From: Campylobacter sp. LR291e
Lineage (GTDB): Bacteria; Campylobacterota; Campylobacteria; Campylobacterales; Campylobacteraceae
Assembly: GCF_008633915.1 (NCBI RefSeq)
Contig: NZ_VJNV01000023.1
Coordinates: 83,897-147,896, forward strand
Direction: 5' to 3'
DNA length: 64,000 bases
Program-made: the position numbers and the translations under genes
Shown: positions 36,858-45,594 of the stretch, piece by piece
Layout of the letters: each line of letters starts with the position of its first letter
Numbering within the stretch: the first letter of the stretch is position 1
The notes under the pieces: model-generated
Told to the model about the DNA's origin: nothing
Databases searched by the model: none
Seen by the model: only the letters and a program-made list of their open reading frames with translations

Positions 36858-36860
36858 GGA

Positions 36861-37454
36861 ATGCAAGAATATTTAGAATTTTTAAAAAATATAGGGCTTG
36901 TTAAAAAATATCCAAAAAAGGCTATTTTATTCTATGAAGGTGAAATAGCTTTGAATTTACTTATATTAATAAAGGGCAAGGTACGTGTTTATAAGTGTTT
37001 AAATGATAAAGAATTAAGTTTGCATTTTTTTACGCCTGCAAGTTTTATAGCTGAAATGGCTACCTTAAAAGAAATTCCTTATCCTGCAAATGCTGAATGC
37101 CTTGAAGAGAGTGAAATTTTAGAAGTAAATATAAATGATTTTAAAAGACTTTGTAAGGAAAATGAAAAATTTAATATGCTTTTACTTAGTTCTTTATTTG
37201 AAAAAATCCAAATTTTAGGCAAAAATTTAATGCAAAATTCTATGCCCTTGAGAGTAAAATTACTAAATTATCTTTTAGAAAATGAAAGAAATTTAGCTAA
37301 AATATCTCAAAAACAAATTGCAAGTTATTTAAATATAAGGGTTGAATCCTTATCAAGGGTGATTAAAGAACTTAAAATTCAAGGTTTAATCAACACAAAG
37401 CAGGGTAAAATTTTCTTGCTTGATAAAGAAGAGATTATTAAGGAGTGCATTTAG
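36861..37454 (+). CDS. nssR: Nitrosative stress regulator NssR (CRP/FNR family)
   Basis: This 197-residue protein has a cyclic-nucleotide-binding-like beta-roll (about 15-115) without an FNR cysteine cluster, a dimer helix and a C-terminal HTH containing ISQKQIASYLNIRVESLSRVIKEL (about 152-175). It activates ctb and cgb in response to NO; cgb is not in this window. Divergence from ctb and the exact operator confirm the assignment. The AAGGG ribosome site lies inside the operator, so binding could repress its own translation or transcription. The gene leads into the paq operon. Confidence 0.94.
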   Translation: MQEYLEFLKNIGLVKKYPKKAILFYEGEIALNLLILIKGKVRVYKCLNDKELSLHFFTPASFIAEMATLKEIPYPANAECLEESEILEVNINDFKRLCKENEKFNMLLLSSLFEKIQILGKNLMQNSMPLRVKLLNYLLENERNLAKISQKQIASYLNIRVESLSRVIKELKIQGLINTKQGKIFLLDKEEIIKECI

Positions 37455-37455
37455 T

Positions 37456-38157
37456 ATGGATTATAATTTTTTACTAACTTCAATAATGCCCTTTTTACAT
37501 GCAGCCTTTTTAACTATAAAACTTAGTTTTTTTGGTATAGTTTTTTCTTTTATAATTGGCTTTTTTTGTATATTAATGACTTATTTTAAATTTAATTTTT
37601 TAGAAAAGATTTGTAAAATTTATATTGAATTTTCAAGGAATACCCCACTTTTAATACAGCTTTTCTTTTTGTATTATGCCTTGCCTAAATTTGATATACA
37701 CTTAGAAAAACTGCCATTAATTGATTTAATATGCCTTAGCGTTGATGATAGTTTAAGACCTTCTTTTGCTTGTGCTGTTGTGGGGCTTAGCTTTTTGGGT
37801 GGTTCTTATATGGCTGAAAGTTTAAGGGCAGGTTTTGAAGCAGTGAGAAAACAGCAATTTGAAGCAGGTCTTTCACTTGGCTTTACACATTGGCAAAATT
37901 TGCGTTTTATAATTTTTCCTCAAGCCTTAAGTGTCGCAATGCCTAGCATTAGTGCAAATATTATTTTTTTAATTAAAGAAACCTCAGTAGTTAGCATTAT
38001 AGCTTTGCCTGATTTAGTTACTTTGATGAAAAATTTAAATTCCTTGACCTATAAGACGGATGAGCTTTTATTTATGCTTTTTATGTCTTATTTAATTATA
38101 ATCTTGCCACTTTCCTTAATCTTATCTTGGTATGAAAAAAGGCTAATAAATGGTTGA
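37456..38157 (+). CDS. paqP: Amino acid ABC transporter permease PaqP
   Basis: The start is set at ATG 37456 (233 residues, MDYNFLLT), one base after the nssR stop, with AAGGAG at 37440-37445; the open frame extends upstream into nssR. It is a HisM-type permease with five helices. The EAA loop reads AESLRAGFEAVRKQQFEAGLSLGF and continues RFIIFPQAL. It matches PaqP (Cj0467) of C. jejuni, linked to glutamine uptake and stress tolerance. It overlaps the second permease by eight bases. Confidence 0.88.
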   Translation: MDYNFLLTSIMPFLHAAFLTIKLSFFGIVFSFIIGFFCILMTYFKFNFLEKICKIYIEFSRNTPLLIQLFFLYYALPKFDIHLEKLPLIDLICLSVDDSLRPSFACAVVGLSFLGGSYMAESLRAGFEAVRKQQFEAGLSLGFTHWQNLRFIIFPQALSVAMPSISANIIFLIKETSVVSIIALPDLVTLMKNLNSLTYKTDELLFMLFMSYLIIILPLSLILSWYEKRLING

Positions 38158-38806
38158 TTTACTTAGTTTAAGCACCTTTTATAGACTTTGGCAAGGACTT
38201 TTTATAACCCTTGAAATTTCAGTTATAAGCTTGATTTTTACCTCTGTTTTTGGCTTAATTTTAGGCATTATAATGTGTCTTAAAAATCCATATACTTATG
38301 CTTTGTGTCGTTTTGGCTTAGAATTTGTTAGGGTAATGCCCTTGCTTGTATGGCTTTTTATAGTGTATTTTGGCTTTTCAAGGTGGTTAAATATCAATAT
38401 AAACTCAGTAAATTCTACTATTATCGTATTTAGTATTTGGGGCAGTTTAGAAATGATGGATTTAGTTCGTTCTTCATTAAAAAGCATACCAAAACACCAA
38501 TACGAAAGTGCGGTCTCATTAGGATTAAACACAAGGCAAACTTATTTTTTTATTATTATTCCACAAGCCTTTGCAAGATTAACCCCTGCAAGTATAAATT
38601 TATTAACTAGAATGATAAAAAGTACTACCTTTGCTTATTTAATAGGAGCAGTTGAACTTGTAAAAGTAGGGCAGCAAATTATAGAACTTCACAATAAAAA
38701 CGACTTAGCACCCTTTATAATCTATGGTTTGATATTTTTCATATATTTTTTAGTGTGCTATCCCTTATCTTTATATTCAAAAAAATTAGAAAAAAAATGG
38801 AGTTAG
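38150..38806 (+). CDS. Second amino acid ABC transporter permease of the paq system
   Basis: This 218-residue HisM/HisQ-type permease has five helices and an EAA loop (VRSSLKSIPKHQYESAVSLGL) followed by FIIIPQAFARLTP. It partners PaqP in a heterodimer. The gene is one base from the ATPase gene. A cognate binding protein gene is absent from the cluster, as I recall for the C. jejuni counterpart (Cj0467-Cj0469). Confidence 0.9.
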   Translation: MVDLLSLSTFYRLWQGLFITLEISVISLIFTSVFGLILGIIMCLKNPYTYALCRFGLEFVRVMPLLVWLFIVYFGFSRWLNININSVNSTIIVFSIWGSLEMMDLVRSSLKSIPKHQYESAVSLGLNTRQTYFFIIIPQAFARLTPASINLLTRMIKSTTFAYLIGAVELVKVGQQIIELHNKNDLAPFIIYGLIFFIYFLVCYPLSLYSKKLEKKWS

Positions 38807-38807
38807 A

Positions 38808-39542
38808 ATGATTTTAAAGATAGAAAATTTACAAAAATTCTATGGAACTCACCAGGTTTTAAAAGATATAAATTTAGAAGTTAAGCAAAGCGAGGTTGTA
38901 GTGATTTTAGGACCAAGTGGCTGTGGTAAATCTACGCTTTTAAGGTGCATAAATGGGCTTGAAGAGATTAAGGATGGAAGTATTTATATAGAAAATGAAA
39001 AAATAACAAAGGATTTTAAAGAATGGACTAAAATTCGCCAAAAGGTAGGAATGGTTTTTCAATCTTATGAATTGTTTGAACATTTAAGTGTTAAAGAAAA
39101 TATATGTTTAGGTCCTTTAAAGGTACAAAAAAGAAATAAAGATGAAATTTTACAAGAGGCTAAAATGTGGCTTGAAAAGGTTGGCTTAGCTCATAAAATA
39201 GATGCTTACCCAAGGCAGTTAAGTGGAGGGCAAAAACAAAGGATTGCCATAGTTAGAAGCCTTTGTATGAATCCAAAATTAATGCTTTTTGATGAAGTTA
39301 CTGCTGCACTTGACCCTGAAATTGTTAGAGAGGTTTTAGAGGTGATTTTAAATTTAGCTAAAGAAGGTATGACCATGCTTATAGTAACGCATGAAATGGG
39401 CTTTGCTAAAGCAGTTGCTGATAAGATTGTTTTCATGGATGAAGGACAAATCGTAGAAACTAATACCCCAAAGGCATTTTTTGAAAATCCTCACTCAAAA
39501 AGAGCGAAGAAATTCTTAAATTTATTTGATTATCATACTTAA
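38808..39542 (+). CDS. paqQ: Amino acid ABC transporter ATP-binding protein PaqQ
   Basis: This 244-residue polar amino acid-type ATPase has Walker A GPSGCGKST (about 35-43), signature LSGGQKQRIAIVRSL, Walker B LMLFDEVTAALDP and VTHEMGFAKAVADKI. The usual DEPTSALDP is DEVTAALDP. It drives the two upstream permeases. Its stop is one base from the opposite-strand stop at 39544, with no terminator visible between. Confidence 0.93.
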   Translation: MILKIENLQKFYGTHQVLKDINLEVKQSEVVVILGPSGCGKSTLLRCINGLEEIKDGSIYIENEKITKDFKEWTKIRQKVGMVFQSYELFEHLSVKENICLGPLKVQKRNKDEILQEAKMWLEKVGLAHKIDAYPRQLSGGQKQRIAIVRSLCMNPKLMLFDEVTAALDPEIVREVLEVILNLAKEGMTMLIVTHEMGFAKAVADKIVFMDEGQIVETNTPKAFFENPHSKRAKKFLNLFDYHT

Positions 39543-39543
39543 G

Positions 39544-40524
39544 TTATTTTAACAAGCCTTCAAAGTCCATTTTTATATCTTTAAATTCTATCTCTAAGTC
39601 ACAAATTGCCTTATAATCATCATTTTTCATAAAATTAACTCTTATATCATCCTTACAAATTCTTTCTTTATAAAGTTCTACTTGCTTATTTGCATTTTCT
39701 AAGGGCTTTTTAGTGGCTAAAATTTGCCTTGTTATATCATCTGCTATATTTTTAACATAGTCTATATAAGCATCATCAAGCTTAATATCTTTTATCTTAG
39801 TTCCATTTTGATAAAAATTACTAAAGCTTTTGCCATTTTTTAAGCTAATTATATTATATCCATCACTTCTTCCTGCCATATTTACAGGCACAAAAATGTA
39901 TTCTTCTTCTATTAAATTATTTTGTGAATAATCACTTATCAAATAGGCAAAATTTGGATACTGCTTAGAATAAACTATGCTAGAAAATAAGGTTGATTCT
40001 TCCATTCTATAAACTAGCATATTATCAAAATCTACAATCTTAGTTTCTACGATAATATCATCATCGCTAAGGCGAAAAATTTTACTCATATTTTCATTTG
40101 CAATCAAATAAAAAAGCTCATTTAATGGGTCGTACGCATAATGTTCGCTTACATTTTCATTTTCATAACTTTCTATAAATTCTCTAATTAAAATTCCACT
40201 TTGCTTATCTTTTATAAAAAGTCTCCCAAGCCCATTAGCAAAGCCATTTTTACAGCTACCATCCCAATAAGCATCAATATAACTTATATAATCCTTGCTT
40301 ACTTCTTTATAGATAATCTTACAATCTTGCTTATGATTTTTAGGTTGCATTAAATGTTTTATATTTTCATCTTTTTTGTATTGTTCTTTTATGTGTTTGT
40401 AAACTTGTAACCTTTCTCTTTCAAATTGTAAAATTTCATTATTAAGATTTAGCTTTGCTTGAGTTATTTTGTTTGAACAAGCTACAAAAAATAATGCAAA
40501 TACTAAGTAGCTTATTTTTTTCAT
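39544..40524 (-). CDS. Lipoprotein of unknown function with a MORN-like motif
   Basis: This 326-residue protein has a lipoprotein signal ending in lipobox FFVAC (Cys16). A helical charged segment follows, then a MORN-like YWDGSCKNGFANGLGRLFI (about 89-107) with paired-looking Cys near it (QDCKII, GSCKNG). The C-terminal part has two more Cys (ERICKDD, KAICDLE). No enzyme motif is seen. It is probably attached to the outer or inner membrane facing the periplasm. It is transcribed alone from the promoter at 40584-40610. Confidence 0.75.
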   Translation of the reverse strand: MKKISYLVFALFFVACSNKITQAKLNLNNEILQFERERLQVYKHIKEQYKKDENIKHLMQPKNHKQDCKIIYKEVSKDYISYIDAYWDGSCKNGFANGLGRLFIKDKQSGILIREFIESYENENVSEHYAYDPLNELFYLIANENMSKIFRLSDDDIIVETKIVDFDNMLVYRMEESTLFSSIVYSKQYPNFAYLISDYSQNNLIEEEYIFVPVNMAGRSDGYNIISLKNGKSFSNFYQNGTKIKDIKLDDAYIDYVKNIADDITRQILATKKPLENANKQVELYKERICKDDIRVNFMKNDDYKAICDLEIEFKDIKMDFEGLLK

Positions 40525-40583
40525 TTATATCCCCTTGTATTTTACTTCCCTTGAACTTAGAATTTATTCTATTTTTTCTTAGC

Positions 40584-40610
40584 ATTTTATAAAGTGTGTA
40601 AATTTGTCAA
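40584..40610 (-). promoter_or_regulatory. Promoter with consensus -35 for the lipoprotein gene
   Basis: On the minus strand TTGACA (40605-40610) and TAAAAT (40584-40589) are separated by 15 bases, about 60 bases upstream of the ATG. A full TTGACA is unusual because Campylobacter vegetative promoters normally lack a conserved -35. Confidence 0.45.
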
Positions 40611-40667
40611 ATTTTTTACATAAAAGTGTTTAAAAAAGTAAAGTTAAGTTAAATAAATTTTTCATGC

Positions 40668-41291
40668 TTATAAAATTTTGTCCTTGCTTTTGCAAAACTC
40701 ACTTAAAAAGCATTCCTTGCAAAGTGGATTTTTAGCCTTGCAAATATATCTACCAAAAAGGACCATTGCTTGGTGTAAATAATTTAAATTATCCACAAAA
40801 ATAGCACTTAAATCCTTTTCGGTTAATTCAGGGGTCTTTGCCTTGCTTAAATTTAAGCGATGTGCTACGCGAAAAACATGGGTATCAACGGCCATAAAAT
40901 TTGCCCCGCACCATTCTATTAAAACAACATGGGCTGTTTTTTGCCCTACACCTGCTAAGGATTTTAAATCATCTTCATTAAGTGGAATTTCTCCCTTAAA
41001 ATTTTGCTTAACAGCCTTAGCCATTTTTATTAAATTTTCTGCCTTATTGTTAAAAAAAGAACAACTTTGTATAAGGCTTTTTAAGTGCGTTATTTTGGCA
41101 TTACAAAGGGTATTTATATCAGGGTAAGTTTTAAAAAGTGCAGGGGTGATTAAATTTACTCTTTTATCCGTACATTGTGCAGAAAGCATAACGCAAACTA
41201 AAAGCTCATATAAATTATTAAATTTAAGCTCAGTAGTAGGATTTTGATACTTTTGTAAAAAAAGTTCTTTAATTTTTAAATTTCTTTTCAT
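40668..41291 (-). CDS. nth: Endonuclease III (DNA glycosylase/AP lyase)
   Basis: This 207-residue protein has a helix-hairpin-helix with catalytic Lys (LAGVGQKTAHVV, about 110-121), the catalytic Asp in AVDTHVFRVAHRL, and the C-terminal 4Fe-4S cluster with C-x6-C-x2-C-x5-C spacing (CKAKNPLCKECFLSEFCK). It removes oxidised pyrimidines. It is divergent from the PEB4 gene. Confidence 0.97.
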   Translation of the reverse strand: MKRNLKIKELFLQKYQNPTTELKFNNLYELLVCVMLSAQCTDKRVNLITPALFKTYPDINTLCNAKITHLKSLIQSCSFFNNKAENLIKMAKAVKQNFKGEIPLNEDDLKSLAGVGQKTAHVVLIEWCGANFMAVDTHVFRVAHRLNLSKAKTPELTEKDLSAIFVDNLNYLHQAMVLFGRYICKAKNPLCKECFLSEFCKSKDKIL

Positions 41292-41329
41292 TTTTTTATT
41301 TTAATTAATTAGCTTTAACCAAGTTTAGC

Positions 41330-41335
41330 TATAAT
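41330..41335 (+). promoter_or_regulatory. -10 element of the PEB4-type gene
   Basis: TATAAT lies 29 bases before the ATG at 41365, with AAAAGGAT as ribosome site. It is in the 73-base divergent region shared with nth. Confidence 0.6.
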
Positions 41336-41364
41336 TAAATAAATTTTTTCAAAAGGATAAAAAA

Positions 41365-42183
41365 ATGATTAAAAAACTTTCTTTAGTTGTAGCAACCTTA
41401 CTTATGGGCACTTCTTTAAATGCAGCTACAGTTGCCACAGTTAATGGTAAAAATATTAGCGATACAGAAGTTGCTAAAGAATTTGAATCGATTCTTAGAG
41501 GCCGTTCTTTTAGTTCTTTATCTCAAAACGAACAGAGAACTTTAGTGGTTCAATATGTATTAAGAGAATTGATTATTGAAGATGCTAAAAAGCAAAATTT
41601 AGAAAAGGATTCATTTTATATTCAAACACTTGAAAAGGCAAAAGAACAGGTATTAGTAAGTACTTATGAGAAAAAAATGTTTGATAAGATTAAAATCGAC
41701 AATGCAAAAATAAAATCTTTTTATGATAGCAATAAAGATAAATTCGTGGAACCAGCAAGGGTTCAAGCAAGACATATTTTAGTTGAAAATGAAAAAGATG
41801 CAAAGGACATTATAAATGAGCTTAAAAATTTCAAGGGTGATGAGTTAAAAACTAAATTTAGCGAGGCTGCTAGGACTAAGTCAAAGGACCCAGGTTCAGC
41901 TACAAATGGTGGCGAACTTGGATGGTTTGACCAAAATACTATGGTTAAAAATTTCACAGACGTAGCCTTTTCTTTAAAAAATGGCGAGATGAGCAAGACC
42001 CCTGTAAAGACAAATTTTGGTTATCATATTATCCTTAAAGAAAACTCACAAGCTAAAAAACAAAGAACTTATGATGAGGTAAAGGATAGCATTGAAAACG
42101 CCTTAAAAGCTGAAGAACTTAGAAAGGTAATGAGTCAAAAGGGCGAGGAATTAGGTAAAGCTGCAAAAGTGGATATTAAATAA
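41365..42183 (+). CDS. cbf2: Periplasmic peptidyl-prolyl isomerase and chaperone PEB4 (Cbf2)
   Basis: This 272-residue protein has a signal peptide (about 1-20, ending SLNAA), a SurA-like N-terminal helical chaperone domain (with VNGKNISDTEVAKEF) and a parvulin domain (about 130-230: QARHILVENEKDAKDII, GGELGWFDQNTMV, FGYHIILKE). It helps outer-membrane protein folding and is a known Campylobacter surface antigen. Its stop shares a base with the fba start region (42183), so the two are coupled. Confidence 0.95.
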   Translation: MIKKLSLVVATLLMGTSLNAATVATVNGKNISDTEVAKEFESILRGRSFSSLSQNEQRTLVVQYVLRELIIEDAKKQNLEKDSFYIQTLEKAKEQVLVSTYEKKMFDKIKIDNAKIKSFYDSNKDKFVEPARVQARHILVENEKDAKDIINELKNFKGDELKTKFSEAARTKSKDPGSATNGGELGWFDQNTMVKNFTDVAFSLKNGEMSKTPVKTNFGYHIILKENSQAKKQRTYDEVKDSIENALKAEELRKVMSQKGEELGKAAKVDIK

Positions 42184-43247
42184 TGGGCGTTTTAGATATA
42201 GTAAAAGCCGGTGTTGTTCAAGGAAATGATTTAAATAAAATTTATGAATACGCCAAGGCAGAAAATTTTGCAATACCTGCTGTAAATGTTGTAGGTACAA
42301 ATTCTATAAATGCTGTTTTAGAAAGTGCTAAAAAGGTAAATTCCCCTGTCATTATACAATTTTCAAATGGTGGGGCAAAATTTTATGCTGGTAAAAATTG
42401 TCCAAATGCCGATGTTTTAGGTGCCATTAGTGGGGCAAAGCATGTTCATTTACTAGCTAGTGCTTATGAGGTACCTGTGATTTTGCACACTGACCATGCT
42501 GCTAGAAAATTACTTCCTTGGATAGATGGATTAATTAAGGCAAATGCTGAATTTAAGGCAAAAGAAGGTATGGCTTTATTTAGTTCTCATATGCTTGATT
42601 TAAGTGAGGAAAGTTTAGAAGAAAATTTAAGCACTTGTGAAGAGTACTTAAAGAAATTTGAAGAACTTGAAATTTCTTTGGAATTAGAACTGGGTTGTAC
42701 TGGTGGAGAAGAAGATGGCGTGGATAATACAGGCATTGATAACGCTAAGCTTTATACGCAACCTCAGGACGTAGCCCTTGCTTATGAGAGATTAAGCAAA
42801 ATTAGTAAAAATTTTACAATAGCTGCTAGTTTTGGTAATGTACATGGTGTTTATAAGCCTGGCAATGTTAGTTTGCAACCTAGCATTTTAAAGAATTCTC
42901 AAAGTTTTATTAAGGATAAATTTAAGTTAAATAGCGATAAGCCTATAAATTTTGTCTTCCATGGTGGTAGTGGTAGCGAGTTAAAAGACATTAAAGACGC
43001 TGTTAGCTATGGTGTTATAAAAATGAATATAGACACAGATACTCAGTGGGCTTTTTGGGATGGCATAAGAGGTTATGAGCTTGAAAATAGGGCCTATTTA
43101 CAAGGACAAATTGGAAATCCAACAGGCGATGATAAGCCTAATAAAAAATACTATGACCCACGCGTTTGGTTAAGAAGTGGCGAAGAAAGTATGATTAAAC
43201 GTTTAGAAATTGCCTTTGAAAATTTAAATTGCATTAATAGAAATTAA
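42183..43247 (+). CDS. fba: Class II fructose-bisphosphate aldolase
   Basis: This 354-residue protein has zinc-binding HTDHAARKLLPW (about 107-118), ELELGCTGGEEDGVDNTG (about 168-185), FGNVHGVYKPGNV and FVFHGGSGS, all hallmarks of class IIA aldolase (FbaA). It interconverts fructose-1,6-bisphosphate with two triose phosphates; Campylobacter uses it mainly for gluconeogenesis. It overlaps the PEB4-type gene by one base. Confidence 0.97.
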   Translation: MGVLDIVKAGVVQGNDLNKIYEYAKAENFAIPAVNVVGTNSINAVLESAKKVNSPVIIQFSNGGAKFYAGKNCPNADVLGAISGAKHVHLLASAYEVPVILHTDHAARKLLPWIDGLIKANAEFKAKEGMALFSSHMLDLSEESLEENLSTCEEYLKKFEELEISLELELGCTGGEEDGVDNTGIDNAKLYTQPQDVALAYERLSKISKNFTIAASFGNVHGVYKPGNVSLQPSILKNSQSFIKDKFKLNSDKPINFVFHGGSGSELKDIKDAVSYGVIKMNIDTDTQWAFWDGIRGYELENRAYLQGQIGNPTGDDKPNKKYYDPRVWLRSGEESMIKRLEIAFENLNCINRN

Positions 43248-43266
43248 GCTTTTAATAGGGTTTAAA

Positions 43267-44649
43267 ATGGATATAAAATCAGAAGAAATTTCAGAACTCA
43301 TCTTACCTGAGAGTAGAGAGAAAAAGGGATATTTTGTTTATACTAAGATAGTTTTTTTACCAAGTTTGATTTTTTTATTTGTTTTGCTTGGTTATTTTAA
43401 TTATATTCCCTTCCCTATACAAATTCATACCTTTGTTATGATAGCAATTATTTATGTAGTATCCTTAATCTTTGCTAGACATAACGCAGAATACGCTTAT
43501 AATATTTTCGAACAACAAAAAGATGAGTTTAAACAAGCCCTAAAAAGCCATATTATGAAGCATTTTTTAACCGTGGGCAAGGATACAAAATCAAATGCAA
43601 ATTTTGATGACTTTGCATATGAGTATATAAAGGTTGCAAGGAATGAGAAATTCGCAGCAATTGCTCCTAGTGTTTTTCCTATGCTTGGAATTTTAGGCAC
43701 CTTTATAAGCATTGCTATTTCTTTACCAAATTTTACCTCAAGTGATACAATAGCCTTAGAACAAGAAATAGCACAGCTTTTAAGTGGGGTTGCAACTGCT
43801 TTTTATATCTCTATTTATGGAATTTTTTTAGCCCTTTGGTGGTTATTTTTTGAAAAATTTGGTACAAGTAAATTAATCACGCTTTTAAATAGACAAAAAA
43901 AATCAACAAGTGGCTTTTTTTGGACCAAAGAAGAATTAGACCAAAGGTATTTAAGCGAAAGCTTACAACATTTTGAAAAAATAGGATTAATTTTTAATCA
44001 AGTTAGCAACGAAAATTTCTTCGCTGATTTAGATAAAACCATAGAGAGAAAATTTGATTTATTTAAAGATATGCTTGATAAGGAAGAAAAGACCATTATA
44101 TTAGGTGCTGAACACATTAAACAAACCATGGCTGAACTTGGTAAATCTCAAAGAGAACAAAGGGATTTAAATAAACTTTATGCTGATATGCTAAATGCTA
44201 CCAGTGTTTTAAGCCACAATTTAAGAGAGATAAGTACAAGAATGAGCGAGCATTACAATCGCTTATTAGATATAAGCAATGAAAAAACTCAACACCTTGA
44301 TAAAACGCTTTTAAATTTTGATCAAAGGGTTGAGAGATTTCAAAGAGGTTTTGAGCTTTATGAAAGACATATGCTTGAAAATCAAGAAAAAATCTTTAAT
44401 GGCTTTAAGGATACCTTAATCGAGGGTATGCATCGTTTTAAAGAAGTTTATGAAGAAGAAAAAAATATAGATTCAAATATTCAAATGATGGATAATCTAA
44501 AACAAGAGATTAAGCTTATAGATAGCGAAGCAAGTGCCATGATTTCAAGGCTTGAAGAAGAAAAAGATGAAAAAGTTTTAGAACAAAAAATGAAAGAGGC
44601 TAAGGAAGTTAACAATTCTACTCCTGATAATAAAAATAGCGGTGAATAA
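43267..44649 (+). CDS. MotA/TolQ/ExbB-type proton channel protein with long coiled-coil tail
   Basis: This 460-residue protein has two N-terminal helices (about 25-70), then helices within IAPSVFPMLGILGTFISIAI (about 138-157) and AQLLSGVATAFYISIYGIFLALWWLFF (the last two about 168-198), the MotA/ExbB core. The following 260 residues form a charged helical, coiled-coil cytoplasmic tail. With the next gene it should build a proton-driven 5:2-type motor complex. It is not the flagellar stator MotA, which is shorter. Flanking fba and a PLP enzyme are housekeeping. The stop abuts the partner start. Confidence 0.85.
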   Translation: MDIKSEEISELILPESREKKGYFVYTKIVFLPSLIFLFVLLGYFNYIPFPIQIHTFVMIAIIYVVSLIFARHNAEYAYNIFEQQKDEFKQALKSHIMKHFLTVGKDTKSNANFDDFAYEYIKVARNEKFAAIAPSVFPMLGILGTFISIAISLPNFTSSDTIALEQEIAQLLSGVATAFYISIYGIFLALWWLFFEKFGTSKLITLLNRQKKSTSGFFWTKEELDQRYLSESLQHFEKIGLIFNQVSNENFFADLDKTIERKFDLFKDMLDKEEKTIILGAEHIKQTMAELGKSQREQRDLNKLYADMLNATSVLSHNLREISTRMSEHYNRLLDISNEKTQHLDKTLLNFDQRVERFQRGFELYERHMLENQEKIFNGFKDTLIEGMHRFKEVYEEEKNIDSNIQMMDNLKQEIKLIDSEASAMISRLEEEKDEKVLEQKMKEAKEVNNSTPDNKNSGE

Positions 44650-45594
44650 ATGAAAAAAAAAGAAGAAAGTGCTTTTTGGATAGCCTATGCTGATTTGATG
44701 GCAGGACTGCTTTTTGTATTTATTTTAATTATCGGGGCTGTGATTGTAAAATATGTCTTAGCTCAAAGTGATTTAAAAGAGATAAAGCAAAGCCTGGATG
44801 CCCAAGAAGAACACATTAGATTAAGTAGCGAAGAATTAAAAGTAAAAGAAAATCTCATAGAACAACTTGGAAAAGATTTAAGCAAAAGCAAAGAAGTAGT
44901 GGAATTTAACAAATTTGAAAAATTAGTAAAAGATTCAAATGTCTCATTTAATAGCGAAAAAAACGCGAGTTTAGATAGCAAAGACAGGCAAGTTTTGATA
45001 CTTCTTGGACAGCTTGAAAGAAGAGATGAGATTATACAAGCTTGGCAAGATAAATTTGGCATTGCAAAGCAAAAGGTACAAAATTTAGGCTTACTTCGTA
45101 CAAATCTTAGTAAAAATCTTAAATTAAAGCTTGATGATTTAGATAATAATATAAGTATAAATGATAAAACAGGGTCTATTGTGCTATCTGCTACGAATTT
45201 ATTTGGAAAAGATTCTTATGTTTTAAAAGATGAAGTTAAGGTAAGGCTTAGAAATTTTTTAACTAAATATTTTGAAGTGATTTTAAACGATGAAAAACTT
45301 TATTTAAATATAGAAAATATACTTATAGAAGGTCATACAAGTAGCGATGGGTCCTATGTTTATAATCTTGATTTATCTCAAAAAAGGGCATATGAGCTTA
45401 TGAATTTTATTTATACCTTTAATAAAGACAATAAATTACATAAATTTTTAATCGCAAGTGGCCGTTCTTCTTCTGTGCCTATCCTTAAAAACGGCGTTGA
45501 AGATAAGGATGCAAGCCAAAGAATGGAGATAAAATTTATCATTAAAACAAATTATGCCTTAAAAGACTTAGAGAATTTTTTTGAATTTAACTAG
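44650..45594 (+). CDS. MotB/OmpA-like partner of the proton channel protein
   Basis: This 314-residue protein has a single helix (about 14-36) with the MotB-type proton-carrying Asp in AYADLMAGLLFVF, a coiled-coil periplasmic stalk (about 40-150) and an OmpA peptidoglycan-binding domain (about 180-300: IEGHTSSDGSYVYNLDLSQK, GRSSSVPI). It starts immediately after the previous stop and its codons 2-4 are an A9 run. It anchors the motor complex to the cell wall. Confidence 0.87.
   Translation: MKKKEESAFWIAYADLMAGLLFVFILIIGAVIVKYVLAQSDLKEIKQSLDAQEEHIRLSSEELKVKENLIEQLGKDLSKSKEVVEFNKFEKLVKDSNVSFNSEKNASLDSKDRQVLILLGQLERRDEIIQAWQDKFGIAKQKVQNLGLLRTNLSKNLKLKLDDLDNNISINDKTGSIVLSATNLFGKDSYVLKDEVKVRLRNFLTKYFEVILNDEKLYLNIENILIEGHTSSDGSYVYNLDLSQKRAYELMNFIYTFNKDNKLHKFLIASGRSSSVPILKNGVEDKDASQRMEIKFIIKTNYALKDLENFFEFN

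Noticed and set aside
37420..37455. N-terminal extension of PaqP overlapping nssR
   Set aside because: The ATG at 37456 has an AAGGAG upstream and begins the expected permease N-terminus.
43267..45594. Zorya antiphage system (ZorAB)
   Set aside because: No ZorC, ZorD or ZorE-type gene lies nearby and the flanks are metabolic genes, so only similarity to ZorAB is noted.
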